Shown here: positions 12,115 to 24,344 of the stretch, piece by piece
How the letters are laid out: each line of letters opens with the position of its first letter
Numbering within the stretch: the first letter of the stretch is position 1
NCBI GenBank assembly: GCA_030674185.1
Contig: JAPXFY010000026.1
Coordinates: forward strand, 50,047,246 to 50,111,245
Reading direction: 5' to 3'
From: Monoplex corrugatus
Taxonomy: Eukaryota > Mollusca > Gastropoda > Littorinimorpha > Ranellidae
DNA: 64,000 nt
Translations under genes and position numbers: made by a program
The notes under the pieces: generated by a model
What the model saw: the letters and a program-made list of their open reading frames with translations, nothing else
Databases searched by the model: none
What the model was told of the DNA's origin: nothing

Positions 12115-12680
12115 TGTCGTTGCTATTGTTGTTTAAACTAAATTAAAGCTCAGGTGACTGCACAGAGTCAAATAGAGGCTATGATCATCTGAGAAAACAC
12201 ACTTCGCTGACCCTTAAAAAAAAAAAGCCTGAAAAAGAAAATTAAGTATACATCAATATGTTTGCACACATAATCTAAGGATTCACCCCTGGTGTTGACC
12301 ATTTCATCCAATTAATCACCAGGGGTTAAATAAAAAACTGAATATAATTTACAAATGTGCAACAATCACAAAGTATATCAAAATATACTTAAAAACAGGA
12401 CCTGAATTATCTAAAACTCTTTTCCATATCACATTTCTTCAGAGCCAAAATATGCACTTAATACAAATACCTAATTATTAATCCTCAGATAAATAAGTAA
12501 AGCTTTACAGATCACATACAGGTGAATGGACCAGTATGGCAGAAAATGATACAAAGAGATCACAGAAAGCACAGAAGCAAGGCAGAAATAAAGAGAGTGA
12601 CAGAAAAGAGGAAATTTCTAACATAGAATTTCCAAAGGTGGGGATACTACATACTCTGGAAGAGACCCCGGCATCCCCAC
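12115..12680 (-). repeat. R540 retroposon, copy C
   Basis: This is a more diverged copy in the same orientation as copy B. It shares the block at 12520-12680 and the CCCCAC...GGGG end. A tRNA-like element directly abuts its 5' end at 12684. Confidence 0.7.
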
Positions 12681-12683
12681 GGG

Positions 12684-12860
12684 GGATCAGTTGGTTAGAC
12701 CACCATGCTGGTGACACAGGGATCACAGGTTCAACCCTCAGATGGACCACAATTTTCAGATAAGATATCTGGCTTTTAATGGCAGAGCCAAGGGTTCAAG
12801 ATCTGATATTTCAAGTTTAAATCCTAGCCTGCAACACAAAACTGACATGTTTACTGCCCA
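12684..12860 (+). repeat. tRNA-derived SINE-like sequence
   Basis: GATCAGTTGGTTAGAC near 12687 resembles a tRNA A box, and GGTTCAACCCTC near 12728 resembles a B box. The anticodon region does not form a clean stem, so this is interpreted as a SINE head rather than a tRNA gene. Confidence 0.5.
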
Positions 12861-13855
12861 CCATTCTTCTGGAAGGGTAATCTTACTGTTTCAAAGATCC
12901 CGTCCCCCCACCCCCATTTTATTTCAAGACCTTGTCAACGAATACAGTTTTGCACAGACTCAAGGGGTCTGTCTGACAATTACTTGGAGCTTTGGGTGAA
13001 GAGAACCTGGAATTGTCCAAGTGTAATAAAGACCTCTTAAACAAAGCCCACTATGCCAACCACTCCATTGCTGCTCCTCCCAGTGTCCTTACAAGAAGAG
13101 GGTATCCACTTTCTCCAAAGGAGCTCTGCTTTTTCATCGCTTTTGTCAGTCTTGGGCTCTGTGTTTGTGCACTGCGACTCAAACAAGACGACCATGTTTG
13201 TTTTGGTGTCTGCAACATAAAACATGTTTTTACAGTTCTGTACAAAAACACAGAGATGTAACACACATCATTATAGGTGACCCTCAGAGTAGGTACTGGC
13301 AGCCAAAAAATAAACTTCTCAAGAGGCTATTAACACTTATACTTCTGAAAAGTACAAGAAAAAATAAGCACAATGCAAAAAAAAAAAAAAAAGTAAATCT
13401 CTAGCTGTATTAGGTCCAGAGATGATACAATTTAAAAATAGCAGTTTATATATGTTTACACCAATTGTGAGATGCAGCAAGTTTGCTGGAACCTAAATTT
13501 TCCAGGAGTCCTTGAACAGAGAACGTCATTCCTGATTTTAATTCTTAACAACATGAACTACATAAACAGGAAGCATACAAGCATATCTGTTCATACATTT
13601 ATAAAGCAGAGCAGCAAACTTCATAAAAATACTATTTTGTCAATGTTTGAAATTGCATGATAAGCCATTTTTGCATCCCCATAACAGAAAAATAAGAAGA
13701 CAGAATCAACTTAAGTTTCCTTTTTCTCAGATAAAGTGTTATTATATGAAACTTAATTTTTTTTTTAGGGCAGTGTAAAGTGACAAAGTCCTGAGTTGTA
13801 TGGCTCCAAAAATGGCAAAATGTCTCATCTGAACAATGGAAAAAGCATGGTTCAC
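12861..13855. other. AT-rich intergenic DNA, nothing recognised
   Basis: No coding region, RNA gene or repeat shared with the rest of the window was identified. Confidence 0.45.
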
Positions 13856-14112
13856 ATACCAGACCAACTTAAAACGCACATAACTCCCCTATTTCTTGAC
13901 GGATTTCCTTGAAATGTTGCATATGAATAAAATAGACAGAAAGCTACAAATAAATTATTTACAAGCTGAGTTACATTCAATATATATCTTGTATGCATTT
14001 GGACCCAAATAATGTGAGGGTCCATGTGCTGGGCCAAATTAAAACAGACAAACTCAAATATTTCTTGATGGATTCTGCTGAAATGTTGCATGTGAATCAA
14101 ATACAAAGCTAC
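13856..14112. repeat. Diverged tandem duplication, period about 180 bp
   Basis: The segment from about 13858 (ACCAACTTAAAAC through GAAATGTTGCATATGAAT) recurs from about 14032 with a dozen or so substitutions (GAAATGTTGCATGTGAAT). Confidence 0.65.
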
Positions 14113-15170
14113 AGCTTCACTCTTTAATTAAAGTTTAAAGCAAATGCTGCTAAATATTATGAGATTTTAATATTTTGTATGCATTTTCTGAGTTAGTCTA
14201 AAATAATGTGATCCACAGATGACCGTGTATCATACTAGCACAGAAAGACATCCTCTTCAATTACATTATGAAACAAAAATGTTTAACAGCAGAAGATACA
14301 TGCCTATCAATAAATACATGATTTACAACCATTTTTTTTTACTCATTCCGAATATTTATTGACAAGTATTTTCATCAGTTATTTCATAGTAACATGCATC
14401 TTCTCACATTCACAGACAAAAAAAAAAAACGTCAATGTCTGGCCTATCTACTGAAAATCTCTCTGCCTCTTTCAAAACGGTCTCAATTTCTGTCTTCAGA
14501 TTTAGCCCCTGGAGTGATGGTTGATCAGTGCTAACAATTTTTTAAACAAAAATCATGATCTTGTCCCATGACTTATCACACTCAGTTCTCAACAGTTCTA
14601 ACTGTAGAAGTAGTTTATTAGTGAGTGTCTGCTGATGAGGTTTTGGAGGTCAACCTCTGCTTGCAGTGATGGTAGCTTTCATCCACACAAAATCATAATT
14701 GCCTTGCAAACAAATAGAAATAAAATCTGAATTTTTTCTCATGCATTTTTTAAATGCCACAGCTATCTGTATTACACCTGACAGTAATGCACTAATGGTT
14801 AAGTAGATCTATACTGTGCCATTAGAAAGTCTCATTTGACTTTGTGGAGCTGTGTGTCCATCACTCCTTGTTTGATGCTGTACAGTATTCTGATAATGGG
14901 TGCATGCATGCGTGCATGCGTGCATGCGTGTGTGTGTGTGTGTGTGTGCAAAAGCGCTGTTTGCTGTTTCTTTACAATGATAAACATCGTCGAATCTGAT
15001 CAACAGACGAAAGGCACTCACCAACCAACTTCCAGTTTGAATTTTTAGCTGAGTACTAGCACAAATATGATGATTTCAATATACTAAACAAAAATCCATT
15101 GCAATCATTAAACAGTAACAATATAAACACCTTTGGAAAGCGATTGTTTCATATAGTTTTACTTCTAGAT
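14113..15170. other. AT-rich intergenic DNA with short TGCA/TG array
   Basis: A (TGCATGCG)n and (TG)n array lies at 14900-14949. Otherwise no feature is supported. Confidence 0.5.
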
Positions 15171-15173
15171 TGC

Positions 15174-15369
15174 TTAACCCTCTGACTCCCGCACCCTATC
15201 TACCAACTGCAAAAACTAACTTAACTCTCTCATGCACTCACCCTATCCACCAGCTTCCTGCAGGAACTGGTGGACAGGGTGAGGGTGTCAAAGGGTTATG
15301 TTTTTGCTTTGCTAGCATGATTGACAATACAGGATGCTGGTAGACAGGGTGTGGGAGTAAAAGGGTTAA
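15174..15369. repeat. TTAA-flanked MITE with nested copy, 15.2 kb
   Basis: The outer element begins TTAACCCTCTGACTCCC at 15174 and ends GGGAGTAAAAGGGTTAA at 15369. An inner copy with its own terminal repeats lies between the TTAA at 15221 and about 15299 (TTAT here). The inner half is a near-perfect hairpin centred on CTTCCTGCAGGAA. TTAA target sites and CCCTTT-type termini are characteristic of piggyBac-group transposons; assignment to that group is inference. Confidence 0.7.
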
Positions 15370-16740
15370 AACCAAAAAATGTCATGGTAATAAAACACCG
15401 GAGATTCTATTTTATTCTTTGTTTATGCAGGCTATACCTACCATGGAATTCTTTTAAAATCTTTCTAAATACACAGAAACATAAAAAATAATTCATTCAA
15501 TCAAACTTCTAGGTCACTTTTCATAAAAATAGTCAATGTTTACTTTGTCCTTCAACTTGATGATCAAAGGTAGAAATTCATTGACTGGACTTTCAGCGAT
15601 CACTTTGAACCCCGCCATGATTCAAGGTCCCTGTATGCTAAAATAGCAGGTCACGGGTACTCGCCTTTCATTGGCTCGCGCACACCCCGTTTAAGTCACA
15701 TCTCGATAATTTGTATATGGCTGGATTGTTCAAAACATAAGCTGTTTGTGCATTTGCGGGTCCATCTGATTGATCAAGTAGGTCCTGAGATATTCTTCTT
15801 TAAATTTTGCCAATATTCTAGCCAAATTTCAAACTAATAATTTTATAAAATAAAAATTATAGGGGAATGAAGGACAGAGTTTGGACCTGTCAATTGTACT
15901 AATTTGCATGAAGGGAGTACTGTGTGACCCGTATAATTTAAGCTGCCATTAACTGGTCATCCCAAGCACTGCCGTGAGCAAGTCGCCATTGTGTCACACG
16001 TGGTGAAACTTCATCGCTCGGTTGCTTTTTCTTGAATTAATTTTTGTGTGGGTGCATTTATTACGAAAACAAACAGCCCAAATCGATAGAGGAAAGAACA
16101 GTCTTTATTTTCATGAATAACAACTTTGTCATTCACATTAATCTGCAAGAATATTTGACTGACAAACATATGCAATTTTCAACTGACTGACATAATTCCC
16201 ACATTACTGAAGAGAGGCTGCCAGTACCTACTCACAGTACTTGGTGCAGAAAGGCACTAGACTCTATTACGACACCTTGATACCAAAGATCAGTAACCTT
16301 AAATAATGTTCAGCTGGACTGATATTGATTGAAAAAAATACTTGTAGTTATACAACTGTATGGCAAATGATCTTTTGCAAAATGCAAACAATTTCAGCAC
16401 ATGAAGTTTAGGCCTTACATGGTTTCAAGTTCATAGTGTCCACAGAATCCTTGCGATAAATATCGTTTCAAAAGAAATGAAAATTGTCAACAATAATCTA
16501 TCTACTTTCAGTTGGAAACAGGAAGACAACATTGAACGTATTGTTGATGTTTTTTGTTTGTTTGTTTGTTTTTTATAAAGAAGCTCAAATGACATCACAG
16601 CTGAGCTAGGTTAAGTGGAGGCCACAGAGGGGGGGGGGGGGGGAGGGAACTTTCTTCAGCAAGAACTACACCCATGTAAACAGATGCAGTTAACTGGAAG
16701 ACAAGTGCTCTATTCCTACTCAAACTCGGCCTCAGGCTCA
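15370..16740. other. Intergenic DNA, nothing recognised
   Basis: No gene was identified. A G run lies at 16628-16642. Short open frames have no recognisable features. Confidence 0.45.
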
Positions 16741-16786
16741 CCCTTCGACTCCCTCACCTTACCCACTATGACCAGCACTCTCCATC
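16741..16786. repeat. TTAA-MITE fragment, left of giant palindrome
   Basis: The segment CCCTTCGACTCCCTCACC and the following ACCAGCACTCT align with the outer arm of the MITE family. The remaining part of a MITE copy resumes at 24345 on the other side of the palindrome, suggesting one copy was split. Confidence 0.5.
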
Positions 16787-16802
16787 GTTTTCAGTGATAC
16801 TA

Positions 16803-17067
16803 GGTATGTCACAATCGGCGATTACGCATGCGCGAAAACTGTAGCGGAAGACTGTGACCGGCGTGGCGGCACATGTGAGAGGGTAGGCAAACAATCGCTG
16901 TTTGTTTCGTTAATGAATTCATGTGTCCGATAATTACCTATCTGAATACCGAAGTCCGTACTTTTCCCATGATGACCTGGTCATTTTCACGAGCTTCCTC
17001 TGATTTGCTGATATGGCAGTGGTGGTGTGACTTGTGGTGTTTGCGGCCGTGTCTCCCAAACTTACAG
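16803..17067 (+). promoter_or_regulatory. Promoter-like end of palindrome and possible non-coding first exon (left arm)
   Basis: The outer end is locally CpG-rich and contains ACGCATGCGCGA, a close match to the NRF-1 motif, near 16825. It ends at a splice-donor-like CAG|GTATAA at 17067/17068. The mirror segment in the other arm is conserved, with CAG|GTATGA. Interpretation as promoter plus 5' UTR exon is inference. Confidence 0.4.
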
Positions 17068-17756
17068 GTATAATCGTACCGTCAAGTGAATTAATTACCA
17101 ATAAGAACATGCATTTTCCTGCTTATGTGTAAAATTTGGTGCAGATTTGTCGACAGAAAACCATTTTAGGCCATATTATAGATAGTGGGTGTGGTGACCG
17201 TTGTTATTGCCTTGTTCACTATGGCCGCAAGACTTTTTAGTGCCGATTAACCGTTTTCTTTTTGTCATACCAGCTGAACCTATTGGCTTACCGCCTTCAT
17301 TTTTCACGACATACAAGACAATGCATTTTTAGTGTACTGTGTAAAATTTGGTGAACAATTATGATCTATGACTCGAAATACAAGCTTCAGTTTGACGCTG
17401 GTTGTCAGCCACCAGCGTCAGTCTAGATCTAGTAGACGCTGGTTGTCAGTCTAGATCTAGGTGACTCGGCAAACTGTGTTGATGGGCAGCCGAACTTCGA
17501 AGGTCTGCTGCCCTCATTATCAGCTTCTAGACTTCTGGAATTCAGATTGTCAGATTGGATAAGATTAAAACTCACACTACTAGTACTACTAGGCAAGTTT
17601 AGCAAGAATCATAGTGTAGATCTAAATAGGACTACAATAGTTAAGGATGGCGAGGGACAATGGATATTGGTCATGTAGTAGTGTCTCATCTCCTGATATC
17701 TGTACACCCACACAAGTCTTGATGACTGATGTTTGACAGACACAGCTCAGTGACAA

Positions 17757-17758
17757 CA

Positions 17759-17839
<81 letters not shown>

Positions 17840-17867
17840 CACACACACACACACACACACACTCTCA

Positions 17868-17916
<49 letters not shown>

Positions 17917-17949
17917 ACACCACACTCTCACTACACACACACACACACA
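17757..17949. repeat. (CA)n microsatellite, palindrome left arm
   Basis: About 190 bp of CA repeats interrupted by CT and CACCAC units. The corresponding site in the right arm (23352-23392) has only about 40 bp. Confidence 0.95.
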
Positions 17950-18404
17950 GAGTAAATACCCAAAGGTGTGATGAGCCGATGCACGGTAATGCAGAACTTC
18001 TACATTTAATATTATCACACTGAAAAAAATCTTGAATTTTCCAAATTTAAAGCCTAGGTACAATGATTAAGATTAATGCTTTAAATATGATTTTTTTATT
18101 TCAAATATTCAATATCCCTTTTAAATTGGTGTGTGTCCAATTGAGCTTAGGCCTATACGGCTATAGGCCTACTGCATTAATGTATGGGCATGACAAACCT
18201 CCATCTTTTTTCACTTTAAGTTTTGTTCCTGTCTAAAGTACACAAGGATACTTTGATATGGACTGTTGGCAATGTATAGGTCTAAATACAATGATTATTA
18301 GGTGCTAGTAATTGTGATAACTAGTAGTAGTAGTCCTTGTCTGTCATTACTATTACTGTTGTCATTCAAATGTCTCATAGTGGGTAAGGTCTTTATCTAT
18401 CCAG

Positions 18405-18500
18405 ATAAAATGAGTGACTCCCGATGCCACCCTCCCCCCACCTGGGTATGAGTGGGATGACTCGGAATGTTTCATCATCCGGTCACAGACTGATGCCATT
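18405..18500 (+). pseudogene. Small start-codon exon in palindrome left arm, frameshifted
   Basis: A splice-acceptor-like TTTATCTATCCAG precedes 18405, an ATG lies at 18410-18412, and a donor-like ATT|GTAAGT follows 18500. The mirror copy in the right arm reads openly, but here one extra C in the run after GTGACT shifts the frame, and a TGA follows within about 14 codons. The exon structure with both splice sites is kept. I do not recognise the protein. Either a captured host-gene 5' exon or the first coding exon of an unidentified transposon gene would fit. Confidence 0.45.
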
Positions 18501-20148
18501 GTAAGTGCATATTTTGATAATTTTTGTGCAAGACTTACACAACACATGTAGGCCTGTACAGTCAGTCAGCTGATCTTCTCTTGCTGTCAAGTGTGTACAT
18601 TGTACACTCTAAGGGGACTGGGGTGTGTCTAGGTAATGACACTTGGATACCCTTCATGTATAATCTTTATTTTTTTCCATTTTTGTTATTGTTTAGATTT
18701 TCATTTGACATGTCTGGTTTTACACAGATGACTTTCATGATTCCATTCTTAGAATGTCTGCACATTTTTATAATCTCTTCATTTAGCAAGCTGTAAATGT
18801 GACTATGGATTGTGTGCTTTTTTGTGTATGTGTGGACTATTTGTATGTAACTCATGTAAATATGTTTCAGAATTTTGTTTTTGCAATGTAGCTTATTTTT
18901 ATGTCTGGTGTTTGTGCGTGTATGTTATGATATATTTCTGCTGATGCCCTTTTCATCTTGTTACCTGTATTTATTTTGATATAGCATTATGCATTAAAAC
19001 ACTTGTAACCAAATATTGTCCGTCTTTGTGTTTTTGTTTGCATTTAATTTTGTTTTTTGAGTGATATACATATAGATATTTACATAACTGTGTGTGTGTG
19101 TGTGTGTGCACACACACATATTTATGTACATAACACATTATCTTTCATGTTGTATGACAGCTTATGAAAAAGTGTGTGATTACGCAAGGAAAAAAAACAA
19201 AACTTTTTCAAAAAGGTTTGCTTGTCAGGGTAAATAATTGAAAAGATACACTGTCCTTACTACCAGCTGAATTTTTAATTCAAAATTGCAATATGAACTT
19301 TCCAGTTATAAACCAATTCAGTCTGTGAATCTTTTTTTCCCCTCAGAACAGCTTAATTAGTAATTAATCTGTAATCTCTAGTCTTAATAAAGACTCATTT
19401 CTATGTTACCAGGAAACGAGTTTTTTTTCAGTGAAATATTCAATTTTCATGTCTATTTTTAAGGGTTTTTTATACTACCATCACAGGCTCTCAATTTTTT
19501 ATTTTGATTAATCAATATGAATATATTTACATCACATATATATCTATACACACATATATATCTATATATAATGATATACATAGGCCTACATATCACTTAT
19601 AATTATAAACATCTGTATATAAAAACCAAGAGGTATTTAATACAACTTCTTAAAGGTGGTTGTTCATGAAAAACTGTAATTAATTGATTATTACATAAAG
19701 ATTCAGCCTAATGGTATTGAATAACTGTTGTAATTTATCATTATAATTATCTTGAGGCTTTACTCAACAATTTTCAAGTAAGAAATTTGATGATTTTGGA
19801 AACTGTAAAGATTTTAGGAATCTCAATTAATTTTCGCTTTAGCCAGTTGAGGCAATTAATGAATTAATTCCTAATTAATGAAAAAAACCAGAGATTCATG
19901 AAAGTCGTAATCATCTTGGCTAAACAAAGACCTTTCTATGGATACTTGATTTTTTTCAATCGGTTCAGTCGTTCCAAAGTTATGGTGCTTTTTGTGATGA
20001 AATGGCACATACGCGGCCACAGTTTTTGCTATGTAATCCAATGAAGGAAAACGTCGAAAATTTAATTATTCAAAAAATTATAACTTTCGTCACAGATAAT
20101 CAATCAAAGAACTTTTTAATTTTTTACCATTTTAAAGTTCTTTTTTTG

Positions 20149-20212
20149 CTCTTTTCAATGATGGTAATTACATATTTATTAAAAATATTTGAAATTTTTT
20201 GTAACATACCTA
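20149..20212. other. Palindrome loop, 64 bp
   Basis: This is the only unpaired sequence at the centre. It is AT-rich with no recognisable motif. Confidence 0.8.
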
Positions 20213-21281
20213 CAAAAAAAGAACATTAAAATGGTATAAAAAGTTCTTTGATTGATTGTCTGTGACGAAAGTTACGATTTTTTTAATGATTAAATTTTCG
20301 ACGTTTTCCTTCAATGGATTACATAGCAAAAACTGTGACCGCGTATGTGCCGTTTCATCACAAAAAGCACCATAACTTTGGAACGACTGAACCGATTGAA
20401 AAAAATCAAGTATCCATAGAAAGGTCTTTGTTTAGCCAAGATGATTACGACTTTCATGAATCTCTGGGTTTTTGCATTAATTAGGAATTAATTCATTAAT
20501 TGCCTCAACTGGCTAAAGCGAAAATTAATTGAGATTCCTAAAATCTTTACAGTTTCCAAAATCATCAAATTTCTTACTTGAAAATTGTTGAGTAAAGCCT
20601 CAAGATAATTATAATGATAAATTACAACAGTTATTCAATGCCATTAGGCTGAATCTTTATGTAATAATCAATTAATTACAGTTTTTCATGAACAACCGCC
20701 TTTAAGAAGTTGTCAACCTGTGTATTTATTAAATACCTCTTGGTTTTTATATACAGATGTTTATAATTATGAGATATGTAGGCCTATGTATATCATTATA
20801 TATCATATACATGTGTGTATAGATATATGTGATGTAAATATATTTATATTGATTAATCAAAATAAAAAATTGAGAGCCTGTGATGGTAGTATAAAACCCC
20901 TTAAAAATAGACATGAAAATTGTTTGAATATTTCACTGAAAAAAACTCAAGTTTCCTGGTAGCATAGAAATGAGTCTTCATTAAGACTAGAGATTACAGA
21001 TTAATTACTAATTAAGCTGTTCTGAGGGGAAAAAAGATTCACAGACTGAATTGGTTTATAACTTGCACATCTGGAAAGTTCATATTGCAATTTTGAATTA
21101 AAAATTCAGCTGGTAGTAAGGACAGTGTATCTTTTCAATTATTTACCCTGACAAGCAGACCTTTTTCAAAAAGTTTTGTTTTTTTTCCTTGCGTAATCAC
21201 ACACTTTTTCATAAGCTGTCATACAACATGAAAGATAATGTGTTATGTACATAAATATGTGTGTGTGCATGTGTGTTATAA

Positions 21282-21287
<6 letters not shown>

Positions 21288-21364
<77 letters not shown>
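21288..21364. repeat. (TA)n microsatellite
   Basis: About 75 bp of uninterrupted TA dinucleotides, present only in the right arm of the palindrome. Confidence 0.95.
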
Positions 21365-21867
21365 GTACATGTACCAGTATGCATATCACTCAAAAAACAA
21401 AATTATATGCAAACAAAAACACAAAGACGACAATATTTGGTTACAAATGTTTTAATGCATAATGCTATATCAAAATAAATACACAGAACAGGTAACAAGA
21501 TGAAAAGGGCATCAGCAGAAATATATCATAACATACACGCACAAACACCAGACATAAAAATAAGCTACATTGCAAAAACAAAATTCTGAAACATATTTAC
21601 ATGAGTTACATACAAATAGTCCACACATACACAAAAAAGCACAGAATCCATAGTCACATTTACAGCTTGCTAAATGAAGAGATTACAAAAATGTGCAGAC
21701 ATTGTAAGAATGGAATCGTGAAAGTCATCTGTGTAAAACCAAACATGTCAAATGAAAATCTTAAACAATAACAAAAATTAAAAAAACTAAAGATTATACA
21801 TGAAGGGTATCCAAGTGTCATTACCTAGACACACCCCAGTCTTCTTAGAGTGTACACGCTTGACAGG

Positions 21868-22715
21868 AAGGCTTCTCTTGACATTTGCTGTTGACCTCTC
21901 CCAAGAATTTTTTGCTAAATACATGCAGCATACAAGTCACTGTTCTTCTCAGTACAACTATGCCATTTCCTCCTCTCCATCTGATACAGTGATGAAAATG
22001 ATTGCTCCACATCATTAAATTCATATGAAAGGGTGGCTATGTATCCCTGATGATTATTGGCATTATCATTAATAGTGTTTAAAGCCCAACCCACTATATC
22101 CCTGATGATTATTGGCATTATCATTAATAGTGTTTAAGGCTGGAGGGCTCTTGTCCTGAAAACCATTCTTTTCTCAAATGCCAATGTCTTCAAAAGTTCC
22201 ATTTAAGCAAATGTATACGTGCTATTCTGTCTCTAGTGTACATGTATTCATGTGAGAGATACAATTATGAAGACTTCATGCATTAAAACCACCTCTCCCA
22301 TTTAAAATGCCAAAACCAAAGAAATAATGAGAATAATAAATAGCCTACGTACATTATATAGGCTACAGAGCAAACCTCTGGTAATAAAGTTTTCTTTTCA
22401 AACTCACTCAATATGTGTACAAACATGAATTATTGCACAGCAGGACATGACCAGTAGATAGAAAGTGGTAGTGCATATATATATCATGACAATTGACTTG
22501 TGGAACAGGCAGGTCAAGTGAGAAAGACCTGACAGATCCTTTGGTTCAACTGACAGTGAATTCCAAAGAGATGGTGTGAGAAATGGAAAGCACAATGCTC
22601 AAGCTGACTTAAGATGACATTTTATCACCATCAGAAGCTTTTGTTTTGAGAACTTCATGCATCTGTTTTATTTACCATTAAGATGAGACAATCCTAAAAC
22701 ATGTGTTAAGTGAAT
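21868..22715. other. Right-arm-specific insertion
   Basis: The left arm goes directly from GCTG to TCAAGTGTGTAC near 18595, whereas here about 850 bp intervene. The insertion holds a 41-bp direct repeat (ATCCCTGATGATTATTGGCA near 22042 and again near 22099) and a LINE-derived fragment at 22404-22580. Confidence 0.7.
22404..22580 (-). pseudogene. LINE C-terminal remnant (L2/CR1-like)
   Basis: The minus-strand translation contains FLTPSLWNSLSVEP followed by a short FHKS segment. This resembles the C-terminal block of L2/CR1 reverse transcriptases (compare FSVSGPLSWNKLP in the 36-kb copy). It is a short, decayed fragment inside the right-arm insertion. Confidence 0.5.
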
Positions 22716-22801
22716 CAACACAGCAAGAGAAGATGAGCTGACTGACTGTACAGGCCTACATATGTCAGTCTTGCACAAAAATTATCAAAATATCCACTTA
22801 C

Positions 22802-22896
22802 AATGGCATCAGTCTGTGACTGCACGATGAAACATTCAGAGTCATCCCACTCATACCCAGGTGGGGGGAGGGTGGCATCGGAGTCACTCATTTTAT
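22802..22896 (-). CDS. Small start-codon exon in palindrome right arm
   Basis: On the minus strand an acceptor-like TTTATTCATCCAG precedes 22896, an ATG lies at 22891-22889, and a donor-like ATT|GTAAGT follows 22802. The 30-residue reading begins MSDSDATLPPPGYEWDD, is acidic and proline-containing, and stays open beyond the putative donor to a stop at 22715. The same exon lies in the left arm with a 1-bp frameshift, so this arm preserves the open version. The composition looks like a genuine N-terminus, but I cannot name the protein. It may be a host 5' exon duplicated with its promoter, or part of the element's own gene. Confidence 0.4.
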
Positions 22897-23351
22897 CTGG
22901 ATGAATAAAGACCTTACCCACTATTGGACATTTAAATGACAACAGTAACAGTAATGACAGACAAGGACTACTACTACTAGTTATCACAATTACTAGCACC
23001 TAATAATCATTGTATTTAGACCTATACAGTGCCAACAGTCCATATCAAAGCATCCTTGTGCACTTTAGACAGGAACAAAACAAACTAAAAGTGAAAAAAG
23101 ATGGAGGTTTGTCATGCCCATACATTAATGCAGTAGGCCTATAGGCCTAAGCTCAGTTGGACACACACCAATTTAAAAGGCATATATTGAATATTTGAAA
23201 TAAAAAAAAGATCACATTTAAAGCATTAATCTTAATCATTGTACCTAGGCTTTATATTTGGAAAATTCAAGATTTTTTTCAGTGTGATAATATTAAATTT
23301 AGAAGTTCAGCATTACTGTGCATCGGCTCATCACACCTTTGGGTATTTACT

Positions 23352-23392
23352 CTGTGTGTGTGTGTGTGTAGTGAGTGTGTGTGAGTGTGTGT
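23352..23392. repeat. Short (GT)n array, palindrome right arm
   Basis: About 40 bp of GT units at the position mirrored by the 190-bp CA array of the left arm. Confidence 0.85.
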
Positions 23393-24054
23393 TGTCACTG
23401 AGCTGCATCTGTCAAACATCAGTCATCAAGACTGTTGTGTGGGTGTACACATATCAGGAGATGAGACACTACTACATGACCAATATCCATTGTCCCTCAC
23501 CATCCTTAACTATTGTAGTCCTATTTAGATCTACACTATGATTCTTGCTAAACTTGCCTAGTTAGTAGTAGTGAGTTTTAATCTTATCCAATCTGACAAT
23601 CTGAAGTCCAGAAGTCTAGAAGCTGATAATCATAATGAGGGGCAGCAGACCTTCGAAGTTCGGCTGCCCATCGACACAGTTTGCTGAGTCAGCTAGACTC
23701 AGACTGACAACCAGCGTCAAACTGAAGCTTGTATTTCCAGTATTTGACAATAATTTTTCACCAAATTTTACACAGTACACTAAAAATGCATTGTCTTGTA
23801 TGTCGTGAAAAATGAAGAATTTATTCCAATAGGTTCAGCTGGTATGACAAAAAGAAAACGGTTAATCGGCACTAAAAAGTCTTGCGCCCATTGTGAACAA
23901 GGCAATTATGCGCAATAACAACGGTCACCACACCCACTATCTGTAATATGGCCTAAAATGTTCATCTGACAATACAACTGCACCAAATTTTACACATAAG
24001 CAGGAAAATGCATGTTCTTATTGGTAATTAATTCACTTGAATTAATATTCATAC

Positions 24055-24319
24055 CTGTAAGTTTGGGAGATACGGCCGCAAACACCAAAAGTCACACCAA
24101 CACTGCCACGTCAGCAAATCAGAGGAAGCTCGTGAAAATGACCCGATCATTATGGGAAAAGTACGGACTTCGGTATTCAGATCGGTAATTATCGGACACA
24201 TGAATACATTAACGAAGCAAACAGCGATTGTTTGCCTACCCTCTCACATGTGCCGCCACGCCGGTCACAATCTTCCGCTGTAGTTTTCGCGCACGCGTAA
24301 TCGCCGATTGTGACATACC
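24055..24319 (-). promoter_or_regulatory. Promoter-like end of palindrome (right arm)
   Basis: This mirrors 16803-17067, including a GCGTGCGCGAAAAC NRF-1-like segment and the donor-like CAG|GTATGA at 24055. Conservation in both arms does not by itself show function, because the arms are copies of one another. Confidence 0.4.
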
Positions 24320-24344
24320 TACCTACTGAGTCTGATACCAAAGG

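Larger units (their letters stand above)
16801..20148 (+). repeat. Giant palindrome, left arm
   Basis: This 3.35-kb arm is the reverse complement of 20213-24321. Similarity is collinear from the outermost TAGGTATGTCACAATCGG at 16801 to the poly-T/poly-A boundary at 20148. By eye, the terminal 260 bp differ at fewer than about 1 in 12 positions. Arm-specific differences include a (CA)n array of about 190 bp at 17757-17949 and a local duplication of an AGACGCTGGTTGTCAG-containing segment near 17390-17460. No transposase was recognised. Confidence 0.9.
20213..24321 (-). repeat. Giant palindrome, right arm
   Basis: This 4.1-kb arm mirrors 16801-20148 and ends in ...GACATACCTA at 24321. Its extra length is mainly an insertion of about 850 bp at 21868-22715 that has no counterpart in the left arm, plus a (TA)n array at 21288-21364 where the left arm has a short GT array (19090-19120). 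Confidence 0.9.

Noticed and set aside
17729..18063. Long open frames of HTHT, TCVC or VCVC repeats
   Set aside because: They are translations of (CA)n/(TG)n arrays; the same applies at 8.4, 31.5, 33.6, 36.2, 41.3, 48.0, 50.5 and 54.1 kb.
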